Translations under genes and position numbers: made by a program
Shown: piece by piece, positions 32,183 through 41,241 of the stretch
How the letters are laid out: every line of letters starts with the position of its first letter
How positions within the stretch are numbered: position 1 is the first letter of the stretch
The notes under the pieces: model-generated
Seen by the model: only the letters and a program-made list of their open reading frames with translations
Database searches by the model: none
Told to the model about the DNA's origin: nothing
Source of the DNA: Chitinophagaceae bacterium
GTDB taxonomy: Bacteria > Bacteroidota > Bacteroidia > Chitinophagales > Chitinophagaceae
Assembly: GCA_016721085.1 (NCBI GenBank)
Contig: JADKJI010000016.1
Coordinates: 62,001-126,000, forward strand
Length of the DNA stretch: 64,000 nucleotides
Direction of reading: 5' to 3'

Positions 32183-32200
32183 CAACCCTTCGGGGGATTG
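32183..32200. promoter_or_regulatory. CCCTTCGGGGGAT motif, copy 2 beside second kinase
   Basis: CAACCCTTCGGGGGATTG repeats the core of the copy at 32109, 74 bases downstream of it. It ends 70 bases before the ATG at 32270, close to the 75 bases seen at the other kinase-fibre junction. Confidence 0.55.
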
Positions 32201-32269
32201 TACAGGCAGGGTAACTATGGCAATTTTGTTCCGTTAACCTGATTTTATCAATTCTCAACTTATCTGATT

Positions 32270-33304
32270 ATGAAGAAGAAATTACTCCTTTTGCTTATGT
32301 CAACTGTTATTGTCTTGTCAATCCAGGCCAAAGTTTGGCGGGTGAATAATACAGCTAATTCCAGGCCTGATTTCATTTCCCTTCAGGCAGCTGTAGCAAA
32401 TGCTTCAGTGGTAAATGATGATACTGTTTACATTGAAGGCTCAGTAACTCCCTATAACTCTTCATTCACAATGAATAAACGCTTAGTTGTCATTAGTACT
32501 GGCTACTTCCTTAGTGGAGCAACAGGTAATACCGGTTTACAGGCAAATTCAAATACAGCTTTAGAACATAGCGCTATATTTATTGACTCACTGGCTTCTG
32601 GTTCAAAATTCATTGGATTTGCTCAGGGTGCAAGCGGTTTTTTTTATATCACTCCTGGAACAGATAATATCACTTTGGAAAGAAGTCAGGTGCAACTTTA
32701 TTTCTCTGGTCCGCTTCATCCACTTTCGTTCGTTTGTCAAATTGGACAATCAGTAAATGCTATATCACTTATTGGCAATGGCCTGCAGCCTTTTATGCTG
32801 AAAATTTATCCCTTACCAATTGCATTCTTACCGGCACCAATCAAATTGTGCCAGGAAATATTATTAGTGCTCTAGTTCGTAATAATTTATTTTATAACGT
32901 ACCTGTTATTTATGGTAATTCTTATTTTGCAAATAACATCCTGGTTACTACTTTTGACTGTTGATCTTTCTTTAAGTACCGTAAAAATTGTATTGCAACA
33001 GGGCAATTTGCTTCCTGCAGGAAGCGGAAATCAAAATAGTGTTCCTCTAAATAGTATTGTAGTTGGGTTTTCAGGTAATAGTACAGATGGCCAGTTTCAA
33101 TTAAAAGCCGGGTCGCCTGCTTTGGGTGCCGGAGAAACAGTAAGCGGTGTTACGCCAGACTGCGGACCTTTTGGAACATCTGATCCATATCGTTTAAGTG
33201 GTATTCCTCCTATTCCAACTATCTATAGTTTGACTGTCCCGGTTTCTGTGCCAAGTTCTAATACTTCTATGACTATTACAGTAAGTGCCCGTTCCAACAA
33301 TTGA
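32270..33304 (+). CDS. Secreted beta-helix-like surface protein (two or more frameshifts)
   Basis: A signal peptide ending SIQA is followed by WRVNNTANSRPDFISLQAAV and DDTVYIEGSV, the usual opening of right-handed parallel beta-helix proteins. The frame slips near 32735-32745 (continuing NWTISKCYITYWQWPAAFYA, NCILTGTNQIVPGN, NNLFYNVPVIYGN) and at least once more between 32955 and 33020. The last frame contains GQFQLKAGSPALGAGE and DCGPFGTSDPYRLSGIP, the usual end of such beta-helices. It may bind or cleave a polysaccharide, but no catalytic residues are evident. It follows the motif at 32183 and precedes a T9SS protein by 26 bases. Confidence 0.65.
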
Positions 33305-33330
33305 TTTCTTTACCTATTTAATTGTTTCTT

Positions 33331-34674
33331 ATGAAACGTATTATTGCTATGATACTTTTGTTGGGAGGGTTCAGTAATCTGAACGCCCAAACACCTTATC
33401 CCTCAGCACCACCTGCTGCATCCAATATCACACGAATCGAATATTTTATAGATACTGATCCAGGAGTGGGTAATGCAACAGCATTTTCAATAACTCCACA
33501 AACAAATATTAATAATTTTAGTAGCTCAATAGATTTGACTGGTCCGGGTTATGGCTATCATCGATTGTTTGTAAGGGTTAAAGATGCTGATGGCCGATGG
33601 GCCTTTTGGAACAATAGTTTCTTTTCTTATATAGTTGTACCTGTTTACCCCAATGCTCCTGCTGCTGCTGTAAATATTAATAAGTTGGAATATTTTATCG
33701 ATGCTAATCCTATTCCAGGTACTGGTGTTGACGTGCCAATTACTCCAGGAACTACTATTGCAAACCAATCAATAGTCGCAGATATTTCTGGTCTTACAAA
33801 AGCCGCTCATACTTTTTATGTTATGGTTAGAGATGAAAATGGCCGCTGGTCATTGACCAACTTTTCCCTGTTCAGTAATGCTTCAATTTCCAATTACCCA
33901 ACAGCGCCTGCAGCTGCAACCGCTCTCCAACAAATGGAGTATTTCATAGATGATGACCCGGGATTGGGAAATGGGACACCTGTTTCATTTGCTTCTTCAA
34001 CAGATGTATCCGGTCTTTCAGTAAATGTTGATCTTACTGGCTTAGCCGACGGCACCCATAATTTCTTTATACGTAGCCGTAATAATCCCTGGAGTCATAC
34101 CAATATCGTATCCTTCTTGAAAGGGGCTGGACTACCTGTTAAGTGGTTGTTTGTTCAGGGAGAATGGAAGAACGACCAGGCATTGCTACAATGGGCTACC
34201 AGCTTTGAAGAACAAACAAGTCATTATGAAATTGAACAGAGCGCGGATGGAGCTGTATTTAAAAAGATTGGAACACTGAAAGCTGCTGGTAGCAGTACCG
34301 TGAGAAAAGACTATCAGTTTACGGATATTTCTCCGGTAAAAGGATGGAATTATTACCGCATTCGGCAAATAGATATGGATGGTAAATCATCTTACTCCAA
34401 AGTAATTACCTTGCTAAACCGTAAAGAGCTGTCTCAGCCATTGCTATATCCAAACCCAGCTCATAACCAGCTCTATATTGAATTGCCCGCATCTAAAGGA
34501 TATGAGAAGATACAAGTATTCAATAGTAATGGACAATTACAATATGCAGGTAAAATCAGTAATGGACAAACCTACATGCTCCTTGATATCAGTCAATATG
34601 CATCAGGTTCTTATCTGGTTCAATTAAAAGGAGCCAAGGAGACCCATGCGCTTCGTTTTGTAAAATCGCAGTGA
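33331..34674 (+). CDS. T9SS cargo protein with three internal repeats
   Basis: I take the ATG at 33331 as start because it gives a lysine-arginine signal peptide ending NLNAQ. Three modules of about 85-90 residues each begin with a variant of IEYFIDTDPGVGNAT (also LEYFIDANPIPGTGV and MEYFIDDDPGLGNGT) and contain RVKDADGRW or a relative; they look like immunoglobulin-like beta domains. A further domain (VKWLFVQGEWKNDQALLQW, HYEIEQSADG) is the type that commonly precedes sorting domains. The last 75 residues (YPNPAHNQLYIELP) are a type A T9SS sorting signal. It is thus secreted to the surface, probably together with the upstream beta-helix protein. Confidence 0.88.
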   Translation: MKRIIAMILLLGGFSNLNAQTPYPSAPPAASNITRIEYFIDTDPGVGNATAFSITPQTNINNFSSSIDLTGPGYGYHRLFVRVKDADGRWAFWNNSFFSYIVVPVYPNAPAAAVNINKLEYFIDANPIPGTGVDVPITPGTTIANQSIVADISGLTKAAHTFYVMVRDENGRWSLTNFSLFSNASISNYPTAPAAATALQQMEYFIDDDPGLGNGTPVSFASSTDVSGLSVNVDLTGLADGTHNFFIRSRNNPWSHTNIVSFLKGAGLPVKWLFVQGEWKNDQALLQWATSFEEQTSHYEIEQSADGAVFKKIGTLKAAGSSTVRKDYQFTDISPVKGWNYYRIRQIDMDGKSSYSKVITLLNRKELSQPLLYPNPAHNQLYIELPASKGYEKIQVFNSNGQLQYAGKISNGQTYMLLDISQYASGSYLVQLKGAKETHALRFVKSQ

Positions 34675-34700
34675 TAAGGATTTTCTCTCTTCATACACAT

Positions 34701-34732
34701 AGGGGTGCCGAAATTTTTGGCCCCCTTTTATT
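34701..34732 (+). terminator. Rho-independent terminator after the T9SS gene
   Basis: GGGGTGCC and GGCCCCC pair around an AAATTTTT-rich loop and are followed by TTTTATT. The stem has one imperfection. Confidence 0.6.
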
Positions 34733-35064
34733 ATGCTGAATGCTTAGGCCTCTGCACAAAACAGCCAATTCAAGCTGAGTTCCGACCTCAGGTTGAACCT
34801 ATATTCCTTTATTCAAGCTCTATATACATCCCACTTCAATCAACACTCCTCCATTAGTAAGCTTTTCCTGCCGCAGGCTGGAAAAGATCTGCGAAATTTT
34901 CTCATACCAACCATCTTTAAAATAAAAAAACAAACATCCCCATCCGCGCCCTCCCCGATATCCGCGGGAGAAATACTACCCCCACCAAATAAAGCGATAT
35001 AAAAATTCCAAACCCGAACCCAGCACTTATAACCTAAAACCCATAACTTCAGAAAAACCGCATT
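34733..35064. other. Intergenic region without recognisable gene
   Basis: About 330 bases separate the terminator from the next gene. A 69-codon open frame at 34793 has no homology that I recognise and no coding character, so I reject it. No clear regulatory motif is visible. Confidence 0.5.
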
Positions 35065-36099
35065 ATGAGAAATTCTGCTTTACTGCTTTTCACATTCTTT
35101 CTTGTACTCTTGCGAACAAGAAGCAGCTACAAAACATCTGATTCTACCTCAGTAACTGTAAAGGATTACCTGAATTACGGAGACACTGGCGTTCAATCTG
35201 GCGGTGTAAAAATGATTCCCATTGAAACCCCTGTTGGTAAATTCAAAGTATGGACAAAGCGATTCGGTAATAACCCCCGAATAAAAATCCTTTTACTACA
35301 TGGCGGTCCTGCTATGACACATGAATACATGGAATGCTTTGAAAGCTACTTTCCAAAAGAAGGATTTGAATTCTACGAGTATGACCAATTAGGTTCTTAT
35401 TATTCTGATCAACCCACCGATAGCAGTCTCTGGACCATCGATCGTTTTGTTGAAGAAGTAGAGCAGGTGCGTGTAGCATTAGGAATGAATAAAGACAATT
35501 TCTTCTTACTCGGAAATTCATGGGGTGGAATGCTTGCCATGCAATATGCACTCAAATATCAGTCGAATCTGAAGGGGATGCTGGTTTGCAATATGATGGC
35601 CAGTTGCCCTGAATATGGTAAGTATGCCGATAATGTACTCGCAAAACAATTTGATCCAAAGGTATTGGCAGAAATAAAAGCATTAGAGGCAAAAGGCGAT
35701 TTCGCTAATCCCCGTTATATGGAACTGCTGATCCCGAATTTCTATAAACAACATCTTTGCCGTCTGGAAGAATGGCCCGATGGCTTTAACCGTACAATGA
35801 AACACGCAAACGGAGTAGTCTATACAATGATGCAAGGGCCCAGTGAATTCGGTGTTGGAGGAAGACTTGCCAATTGGGATGTCAGTAAAAGATTGCCTGA
35901 AATAACTGTCCCCACATTAATGGAAGGTGCCAAATACGATACCATGGATCCAGAATATATGAAGTGGATGAGTACACAAGTGAAGAATGGCAAGTATCTG
36001 TATTGCCCTAACGGCAGTCATCTTTCTATGTGGGATGATCAGAAAGTATTTATGGAGGGAGTCATTAGTTTCATTAAGGAAGTAGATGCTTCTAAGTAG
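35065..36099 (+). CDS. Exported proline iminopeptidase-like alpha/beta hydrolase
   Basis: The 344-residue protein has the oxyanion motif LLLHGGPAMTHEYM (around residue 77), the nucleophile elbow GNSWGGM (Ser around 150) and a late histidine in PNGSHLSMW (around 318). The pattern HGGP plus GNSWGG is typical of prolyl aminopeptidases of family S33, which remove N-terminal proline from peptides. The N-terminus is hydrophobic. In the neighbouring frame the bases 35110-35140 read SCEQEAATK, so two compensating slips may hide a lipobox; the plain frame reads LLRTRSSYKTSD instead. The gene stands alone between repeats. Substrate is not certain, since related enzymes cleave other amides. Confidence 0.85.
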   Translation: MRNSALLLFTFFLVLLRTRSSYKTSDSTSVTVKDYLNYGDTGVQSGGVKMIPIETPVGKFKVWTKRFGNNPRIKILLLHGGPAMTHEYMECFESYFPKEGFEFYEYDQLGSYYSDQPTDSSLWTIDRFVEEVEQVRVALGMNKDNFFLLGNSWGGMLAMQYALKYQSNLKGMLVCNMMASCPEYGKYADNVLAKQFDPKVLAEIKALEAKGDFANPRYMELLIPNFYKQHLCRLEEWPDGFNRTMKHANGVVYTMMQGPSEFGVGGRLANWDVSKRLPEITVPTLMEGAKYDTMDPEYMKWMSTQVKNGKYLYCPNGSHLSMWDDQKVFMEGVISFIKEVDASK

Positions 36100-36276
36100 T
36101 CCGGAATTCCTAGTGAGAAGTCCGGAAGTCCGACGCGTTTGAATTTTATAAATTAAGAAATTTAAGTCCGCGGCCTCTGAATTTCGGATATACCTAAATT
36201 AAAGTCCGGAAGAAAATACAAATACAGGGAGAATTGTAGTAGATGGTAAGGAGAATACAGTCTAAAACTTCAGAGG

Positions 36277-36330
36277 CCGCGGAGACGCAGGAAATACCTC
36301 TGCGTCTCCGCGTCTCTGCGGTTATTTTTT
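36277..36330. repeat. CCGCAGAGACGCAG-family inverted repeat between convergent genes
   Basis: CCGCGGAGACGCAG pairs with CTGCGTCTCCGCG across a short loop; the repeat continues with CGTCTCTGCGGTTA and a run of T. It lies between the hydrolase and pyruvate kinase ends and may act as a terminator. Confidence 0.75.
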
Positions 36331-36395
36331 CAATTTAATGAAGAACGAAATAATAGAGACCTACTTCCTTACTACCATTCTCCCCTACTTTCGAA

Positions 36396-37889
36396 TTACT
36401 CAACAGTTGAAATCTTCAAAACGTTAGTTGGTAAGTGTAGGTGTATCGGCGTACTACCTGTATTCACCACCACATCTCCCGAATGAATGAATCCTCTTTC
36501 TTTCAAGATTTGAATTTGGTCGGTGATGATAGAGTCGAGACTTTCTTCTTCGTCATAGAAAAAGGCACGAACACCCCAGCTTAAGCTAAGTTGGTTTACA
36601 AGGGCTCTTTCCTTTGTGAAGATATAAAGCGGACAACGGGGACGATAGCTACTAAGCATGAATGCTGTATAACCACTTTGAGTCATACCTATCAGTGCTT
36701 CAGCCTTAGTATCGTTCGATAATTTACAGGCATTATAACAGATAGCATCGCTGATGAAAGAAGGAGAGTGGGGTTGGGGAACCAAATCCTCTTCACGATC
36801 ATAACGATACTCGGTTTTTTCTACTTCCAGAATGATCTTGCGCATGGTTTCAACAACGAGAACAGGATGTTTACCTGTTGCTGTTTCACCACTTAACATC
36901 ACCGCATCAGCGCCTTCCAATACCGCATTGGCAACGTCAGTTATTTCACTACGGTTAGGTTTAACGCGATCCATCATACTTTCCATCATCTGGGTAGCAA
37001 CAATTACCGGCTTAGCACGGTGAAGACATTTCCTGATGATATCCCGTTGAGCCATTGGAACTTTCTCAACTGGCAATTCAACGCCGAGGTCACCACGGGC
37101 AACCATCACACCATCAGATTCAAGTATGATATTTCGAAGATCAAGCAGAGCAGAAGGCATCTCGATTTTGGCAATTACCTTGCTCTTACTTTTCCTGTCG
37201 TTCAGTCTTTTCTTCAGGTCAATGATATCATCCACTTTACGAACGAAAGAAAGAGCGATCCATTCTACTTCTTTACCTATGATAAAGTCAAGGTCAATAA
37301 GATCTTTCTCGGTTAATGCAGGAAGTGAGATAGCCGTATCAGGAAGGTTTACTCCTTTTTTTGGAGAAAGGATACCACCATAAGTAACTTTCACTTTTAC
37401 TTCACCAGCAGCCGTGATTTCTGTTACTACCACCTCAAGCTTACCATCATCAATCAATATTTTATTACCGGGCTTTACATCTTCGTGCAGGTTAGGATAA
37501 GAAACATATATCTTTTCCTTCGTACCTACCACTTTCTCTTTTGAAGTGAAAGTGAGTATATCGCCTGGTTCTATATTAATTGCACCATTCTCTATTTCAC
37601 CAACCCTGAGTTTAGGACCCTGTAAGTCAGCCAGAATAGCAATATTGTATGGTTCTTTCTTATTGAGTTCGCGTATGTACTCGATGATTCTGGATTTGTC
37701 TTCATGAGTACCATGAGAGAAGTTGAGTCGGAAGATGTTTACGCCAGCCCTTACCAGCTCAAGTAATTTTTCATATGTGTCGCATGCAGGCCCTACGGTG
37801 GCTACAATCTTTGTACGATGTGTACTATGTTTGATACCTGCTTCTTTATTCATTTCTTCGTGCAGGTACTTGGTCAGGTCTTTTGCCAT
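36396..37889 (-). CDS. pyk: Pyruvate kinase
   Basis: The 497-residue protein converts phosphoenolpyruvate and ADP to pyruvate and ATP in the last step of glycolysis, in the cytoplasm. It shows RTKIVATVGPAC and NIFRLNFSHG near the N-terminus, ILADLQGPKLRVGE, the active-site block KVIAKIEMP, VMVARGDLGVELP and VIVATQMMESM with the following SGETATGKHP. The C-terminal allosteric-type domain contains GMTQSGYTAFMLSSYRPRCP. Length is slightly above the usual 470-480. Its ATG is 21 bases downstream of the phosphofructokinase stop on the same strand, so both glycolytic enzymes are probably one transcript. Confidence 0.97.
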   Translation of the reverse strand: MAKDLTKYLHEEMNKEAGIKHSTHRTKIVATVGPACDTYEKLLELVRAGVNIFRLNFSHGTHEDKSRIIEYIRELNKKEPYNIAILADLQGPKLRVGEIENGAINIEPGDILTFTSKEKVVGTKEKIYVSYPNLHEDVKPGNKILIDDGKLEVVVTEITAAGEVKVKVTYGGILSPKKGVNLPDTAISLPALTEKDLIDLDFIIGKEVEWIALSFVRKVDDIIDLKKRLNDRKSKSKVIAKIEMPSALLDLRNIILESDGVMVARGDLGVELPVEKVPMAQRDIIRKCLHRAKPVIVATQMMESMMDRVKPNRSEITDVANAVLEGADAVMLSGETATGKHPVLVVETMRKIILEVEKTEYRYDREEDLVPQPHSPSFISDAICYNACKLSNDTKAEALIGMTQSGYTAFMLSSYRPRCPLYIFTKERALVNQLSLSWGVRAFFYDEEESLDSIITDQIQILKERGFIHSGDVVVNTGSTPIHLHLPTNVLKISTVE

Positions 37890-37910
37890 GTGTGTTGACA
37901 GTTTAGTTGA

Positions 37911-38894
37911 TTAGGAGGCCAGAATCTTAACAATCTTCAGCCATTCGTCGCTGATTTTCTGTTTGGCTTTCACGGCTTTTTCAAGGGGTGTGTAACTCAT
38001 TTTATTGTTTACAATTCCCACCATAACGTTATTTCTATGTTCGATCAAACATTCAACGGCATGGTATCCCATACGACTGGCAATAAGCCTGTCCAAACAG
38101 CTTGGGGAACCACCGCGTTGTATATGTCCTAAGATACAAACCCTGGTTTCTGCTAATGGCAACCTGTTGGTTACAACTTTTGCAACTTCATCAGCACCAC
38201 CGAAACCATCGCCTTCCGCAACAACGATCAGGTTTACGAGTTTTTTTCTTTTTTCTTTCTCGAGTAATGAATCTACTAGTTCTTCGATATCTGTTTTCCT
38301 TTCAGGAATCATGATATTTTCAGCACCGGTAGCAATGCCACTATGAAGGGCGATATAGCCAGCATCACGTCCCATTACTTCAATAATGAAAAGACGATCA
38401 TGTGCATCAGCTGTATCCCTGATTTTATCAATAGCTTCAACGGCTGTATTTACGGCTGTATCGAAACCGATAGTGAAGTCAGAGCCAGCGATATCCTTAT
38501 CGATAGTTCCTGGAATACCTATACAAGGGATATCATATTCGCGGCTGAAAATATCAGCGCCACGGAAGGATCCATCTCCCCCGATGATAACCAGTCCATC
38601 AATGCCATGTTTCTTCAGATTCTTATAGGCTATAGCACGTCCTTCTTTTTCAAAGAATTCTTTGCATCTGGCTGTTTTAAGGATAGTACCACCACGTTGA
38701 ATGATATTGGCTACGCTACGTGAGTGCATAGGAACGATATCATCATCGAGCATACCAGAGTAGCCGCGCATGATACCATACACTTCAAGACCATGATAAA
38801 TACCGGTACGAACTACTGCCCTGATAGCGGCATTCATTCCTGGAGCATCTCCCCCAGAGGTTAGTACTCCAATTTTTGTTACTTTATTTGCCAT
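37911..38894 (-). CDS. pfkA: ATP-dependent 6-phosphofructokinase
   Basis: The frame is open to 39104, but I choose the ATG at 38894 because it gives MANKVTKIGVLTSGGDAPGM and a 327-residue protein of normal PfkA length; the upstream part is not conserved-looking and runs into an inverted repeat. Motifs are GDAPGMNAAIR, IIGGDGSFRGA and the catalytic GTIDKDIAGSD, plus EVMGRDAGYIAL. Aspartate and glycine in the GGDGS motif point to ATP rather than pyrophosphate as donor (Gly after GGD is known to favour ATP). It phosphorylates fructose 6-phosphate in glycolysis. It is followed by pyk. Confidence 0.96.
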   Translation of the reverse strand: MANKVTKIGVLTSGGDAPGMNAAIRAVVRTGIYHGLEVYGIMRGYSGMLDDDIVPMHSRSVANIIQRGGTILKTARCKEFFEKEGRAIAYKNLKKHGIDGLVIIGGDGSFRGADIFSREYDIPCIGIPGTIDKDIAGSDFTIGFDTAVNTAVEAIDKIRDTADAHDRLFIIEVMGRDAGYIALHSGIATGAENIMIPERKTDIEELVDSLLEKEKRKKLVNLIVVAEGDGFGGADEVAKVVTNRLPLAETRVCILGHIQRGGSPSCLDRLIASRMGYHAVECLIEHRNNVMVGIVNNKMSYTPLEKAVKAKQKISDEWLKIVKILAS

Positions 38895-39096
38895 GAATGA
38901 AAAACGTTCAAAATTATTACAATGATTGGCAAGAATCGTTTGATAAAATTCAATGTTCTTATAAAAGCGCCCAAAATTAAGGTTTTGTTTCGATAATACC
39001 CCCGAGGCGGGGCCAATGGGTAAAATAGGTTGAGAATCATGGAGTAGTGAACGAACAGTTGTTCGTTGTAGGGTACAATTGTATGTTACAACTGGA

Positions 39097-39180
39097 GATG
39101 TCATCCTACCCCCCGGATGCCATCCTGGGGGGTGGATGGCATCCTATACCCAAGATGGCATCCGGGGGTAGGATGACATC
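39097..39180. repeat. GGATGCCATCC-family inverted repeat
   Basis: Arms of about 33 bases at 39097-39130 and 39147-39180 pair with few mismatches around a GC-rich centre that itself contains GGATGGCATCC. The same element with perfect 30-base arms occurs at 63017-63082. It lies between the divergent phosphofructokinase and SDR genes. Confidence 0.85.
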
Positions 39181-39194
39181 CGTAAATTTGCCCC

Positions 39195-40097
39195 ATGAAA
39201 ATTCTCATCACCGGCGCCAACGGCCTCCTCGGCCAACACCTTGTTAACCACCTGCTCCTCACTAATCACCAAATTATCGCCACTGGTAAAGGTCCCACAC
39301 GTCTCCCTTTTACAGAATCTGATTTGTATTCATATTTAACCCTCGATATTTCCAACAAAGCATCTATTGAAAAAACGATGCAACAAATAGGTGACATAGA
39401 TGTAGTTGTTCATGCCGCCGCATCAACTCAGGTTGATGATTGTGAAAACAACAAGGAAGCAGCCTACACGAATAATGTAATTGGTACAAGTAATCTCCTT
39501 GAAGCAACAAAAGGAAAAATAAAGCAGTTTGTATACATATCCACCGATTTCGTTTTTGATGGTGTAAATGGATTTTATAAGGAAGACGATGTGTTGAATC
39601 CCGTTAATTGGTACGGACAAACCAAAAAAACGGCAGAGGAAAAAGTGAGAGAAACTAATTTGCCATGGACTATCATTCGAACTTGTCTCGTTTACGGAAA
39701 TACATTGTCGGGCACCAGAGCAAATATCATCACCTGGGTAAAAGATAACCTGGAAAACAAACGACCTATAAAAGTTGTAAGCGATCAGGTACGAACACCC
39801 ACTTATGTTGAAGATTTAGCCAACGGTATTATTTTAGCTATTCAGAAAAATGCAAAAGGGATATATCATATCTCCGGGAATGAAACTCTTACTCCTTACG
39901 ATATGGCAATGAAAACAGTATCCTTTTTCAATCTCGATGCCACTCTTATCACCAAAGTAGATGCTTCAACATTTAGCCAACCGGGAAAACGTCCGCAAAA
40001 AACTGGATTCTCCATTGAAAAAGCACAAAGGGATTTGGGGTATCAACCTATTTCGTTTGAGGAGGGGATAAAGAAAATGTTTGCAAAAGTTCAATAA
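39195..40097 (+). CDS. RmlD-like extended SDR, sugar-nucleotide reductase/epimerase
   Basis: The 300-residue protein begins MKILITGANGLLGQHLVNHL, a GxxGxxG nucleotide-binding motif at residues 7-13. It has VVHAAASTQVDDCE, YISTDFVFDG and the catalytic YGQTKKTAE (Tyr-x3-Lys). The layout fits dTDP-4-dehydrorhamnose reductase (RmlD) relatives, which act on nucleotide sugars for cell-envelope polysaccharides. No other rhamnose genes lie nearby, so the exact substrate is uncertain. The ATG follows the inverted repeat by 14 bases, and the last codons are part of the large palindrome that starts at 40086. Confidence 0.85.
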   Translation: MKILITGANGLLGQHLVNHLLLTNHQIIATGKGPTRLPFTESDLYSYLTLDISNKASIEKTMQQIGDIDVVVHAAASTQVDDCENNKEAAYTNNVIGTSNLLEATKGKIKQFVYISTDFVFDGVNGFYKEDDVLNPVNWYGQTKKTAEEKVRETNLPWTIIRTCLVYGNTLSGTRANIITWVKDNLENKRPIKVVSDQVRTPTYVEDLANGIILAIQKNAKGIYHISGNETLTPYDMAMKTVSFFNLDATLITKVDASTFSQPGKRPQKTGFSIEKAQRDLGYQPISFEEGIKKMFAKVQ

Positions 40098-40292
40098 GTT
40101 CAATAGGTTCCAGAGGGCTTAACTAATAGCAAACAGTTTGTGTAATTAAGTTTATAACCGCAGAGGCGCAGAGACGCGGAGGAATTCTCCTTGCGTCTCT
40201 GCGCCTCTGCGGTTATAAACCAAAAGCACTTGAAAACTGCTATTAGTTAAGCCCTCTGGAACCTATTGAACTTATTGAACCTATTGAACTTT
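40086..40292. repeat. About 200-base nested palindrome between convergent genes
   Basis: The inner part has perfect 27-base arms at 40151-40177 and 40193-40219 of the CCGCAGAGGCGCAGAG family with a 15-base loop. The outer arms (40086-40132 and 40240-40292) share AGTTCAATAAGTTCAATAGG followed by TTCCAGAGGGCTTAACTAAT and then AGCA in inverted orientation. The element starts within the SDR stop region and ends at the arginase stop. Confidence 0.9.
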
Positions 40293-41241
40293 CTAGTTCA
40301 TCATCAAAATATTCACACTCCTCTGCAATATATTAAACGCAATCTCACTCATCAGATTCTCCTTATCAAGTGTTGGATTTACTTCCGCAATTTCAAAACA
40401 ACATACTTTCCTGTTCTGCATAAATTTACTGATAAGGTCTTCCGCCTCACGTTCACGTAAACCATTGCTTACTGGTGTGCCCGTTCCTTTTGAAATGGAG
40501 GAATCCAGACTGTCAACATCAAAGCTTATATAAATATCAGTGCAATCGGCCAGATAACGTATCACACTTCTAACCACATTCTCTGCACCTTTACGACGCA
40601 CTTCATTAGTGGTTATCACTTTCATGCCATATTTCTCTATAAGATGTTTTTCTTCTTTTTCATAATCACGAAGAGATATGAATACGATGTCTTCAGGTAA
40701 AACCTTCGGTGCCATCTTCCCAATATTCTTTAACTGGTTCCAGGCCTTGGTGGTTTCCTCATCCAGTTCATGTACTGCATAATCGTCATTATCTTCATTG
40801 ATGGATGCCGCTAAATGGCATACCATGCAGATTGCCTGATGGAGTAGTATAAGGTGTATGAAGATCAGCATGCGCATCTATCCAAATAACACCCAGCTTG
40901 CTTTTCGGCTTTGCAGCTTTTATTCCAGCTATAGTAGCACCAGCAATACTGTGATCGCCACTTAATACTACCGGAAAGAAATTATTCTTCATCGAATCAC
41001 TCACCGACTTGCTCACTCGCTCATAGATAGTGTTGATTCCCTTTATCCTTTTGGCGTAAGGAGATTCAATTGGTTCATATAATAACTTGTTCTCAGTTGG
41101 TATTTTTTCAGATGGGAAGTGAATAAAGAAATTGCTCATGAAATCGAGCGCTGCAATTTTGATAGCATCTATACCCAAACTGGCACCACGTGTGCCTGCA
41201 CCTATTTCGGATGGTACTTCAATGATCTTAATGTTCTTCAT
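40293..41241 (-). CDS. Arginase-family ureohydrolase (frameshifted)
   Basis: The protein starts MKNIKIIEVPSEIGAGTRGA at 41241. It has the metal-binding motifs LSGDHSIAG, IDAHADLHTP and SFDVDSLDSS, and the substrate-site loop SGNLHGMP. The frame breaks after HGMP at an A run (plus strand 40813-40815); removing one base gives LAASINEDNDDY and continues to 40293 (GTGTPVSNGL, CCFEIAEVNP). The joined length is about 315 residues, normal for the family. Arginase hydrolyses arginine to ornithine and urea; relatives act on agmatine or formiminoglutamate, and the NLHGMP loop with GTGTPV favours arginase. The complete metal site argues for a sequencing slip. Confidence 0.88.

Noticed and set aside
34793..35002. 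69-codon open frame between the T9SS gene and the hydrolase
   Set aside because: There is no promoter, no family resemblance and a composition unlike neighbouring genes.
38895..39104. N-terminal extension of phosphofructokinase
   Set aside because: The internal ATG gives the normal PfkA start and length; the upstream codons run into the inverted repeat and lack conserved features.
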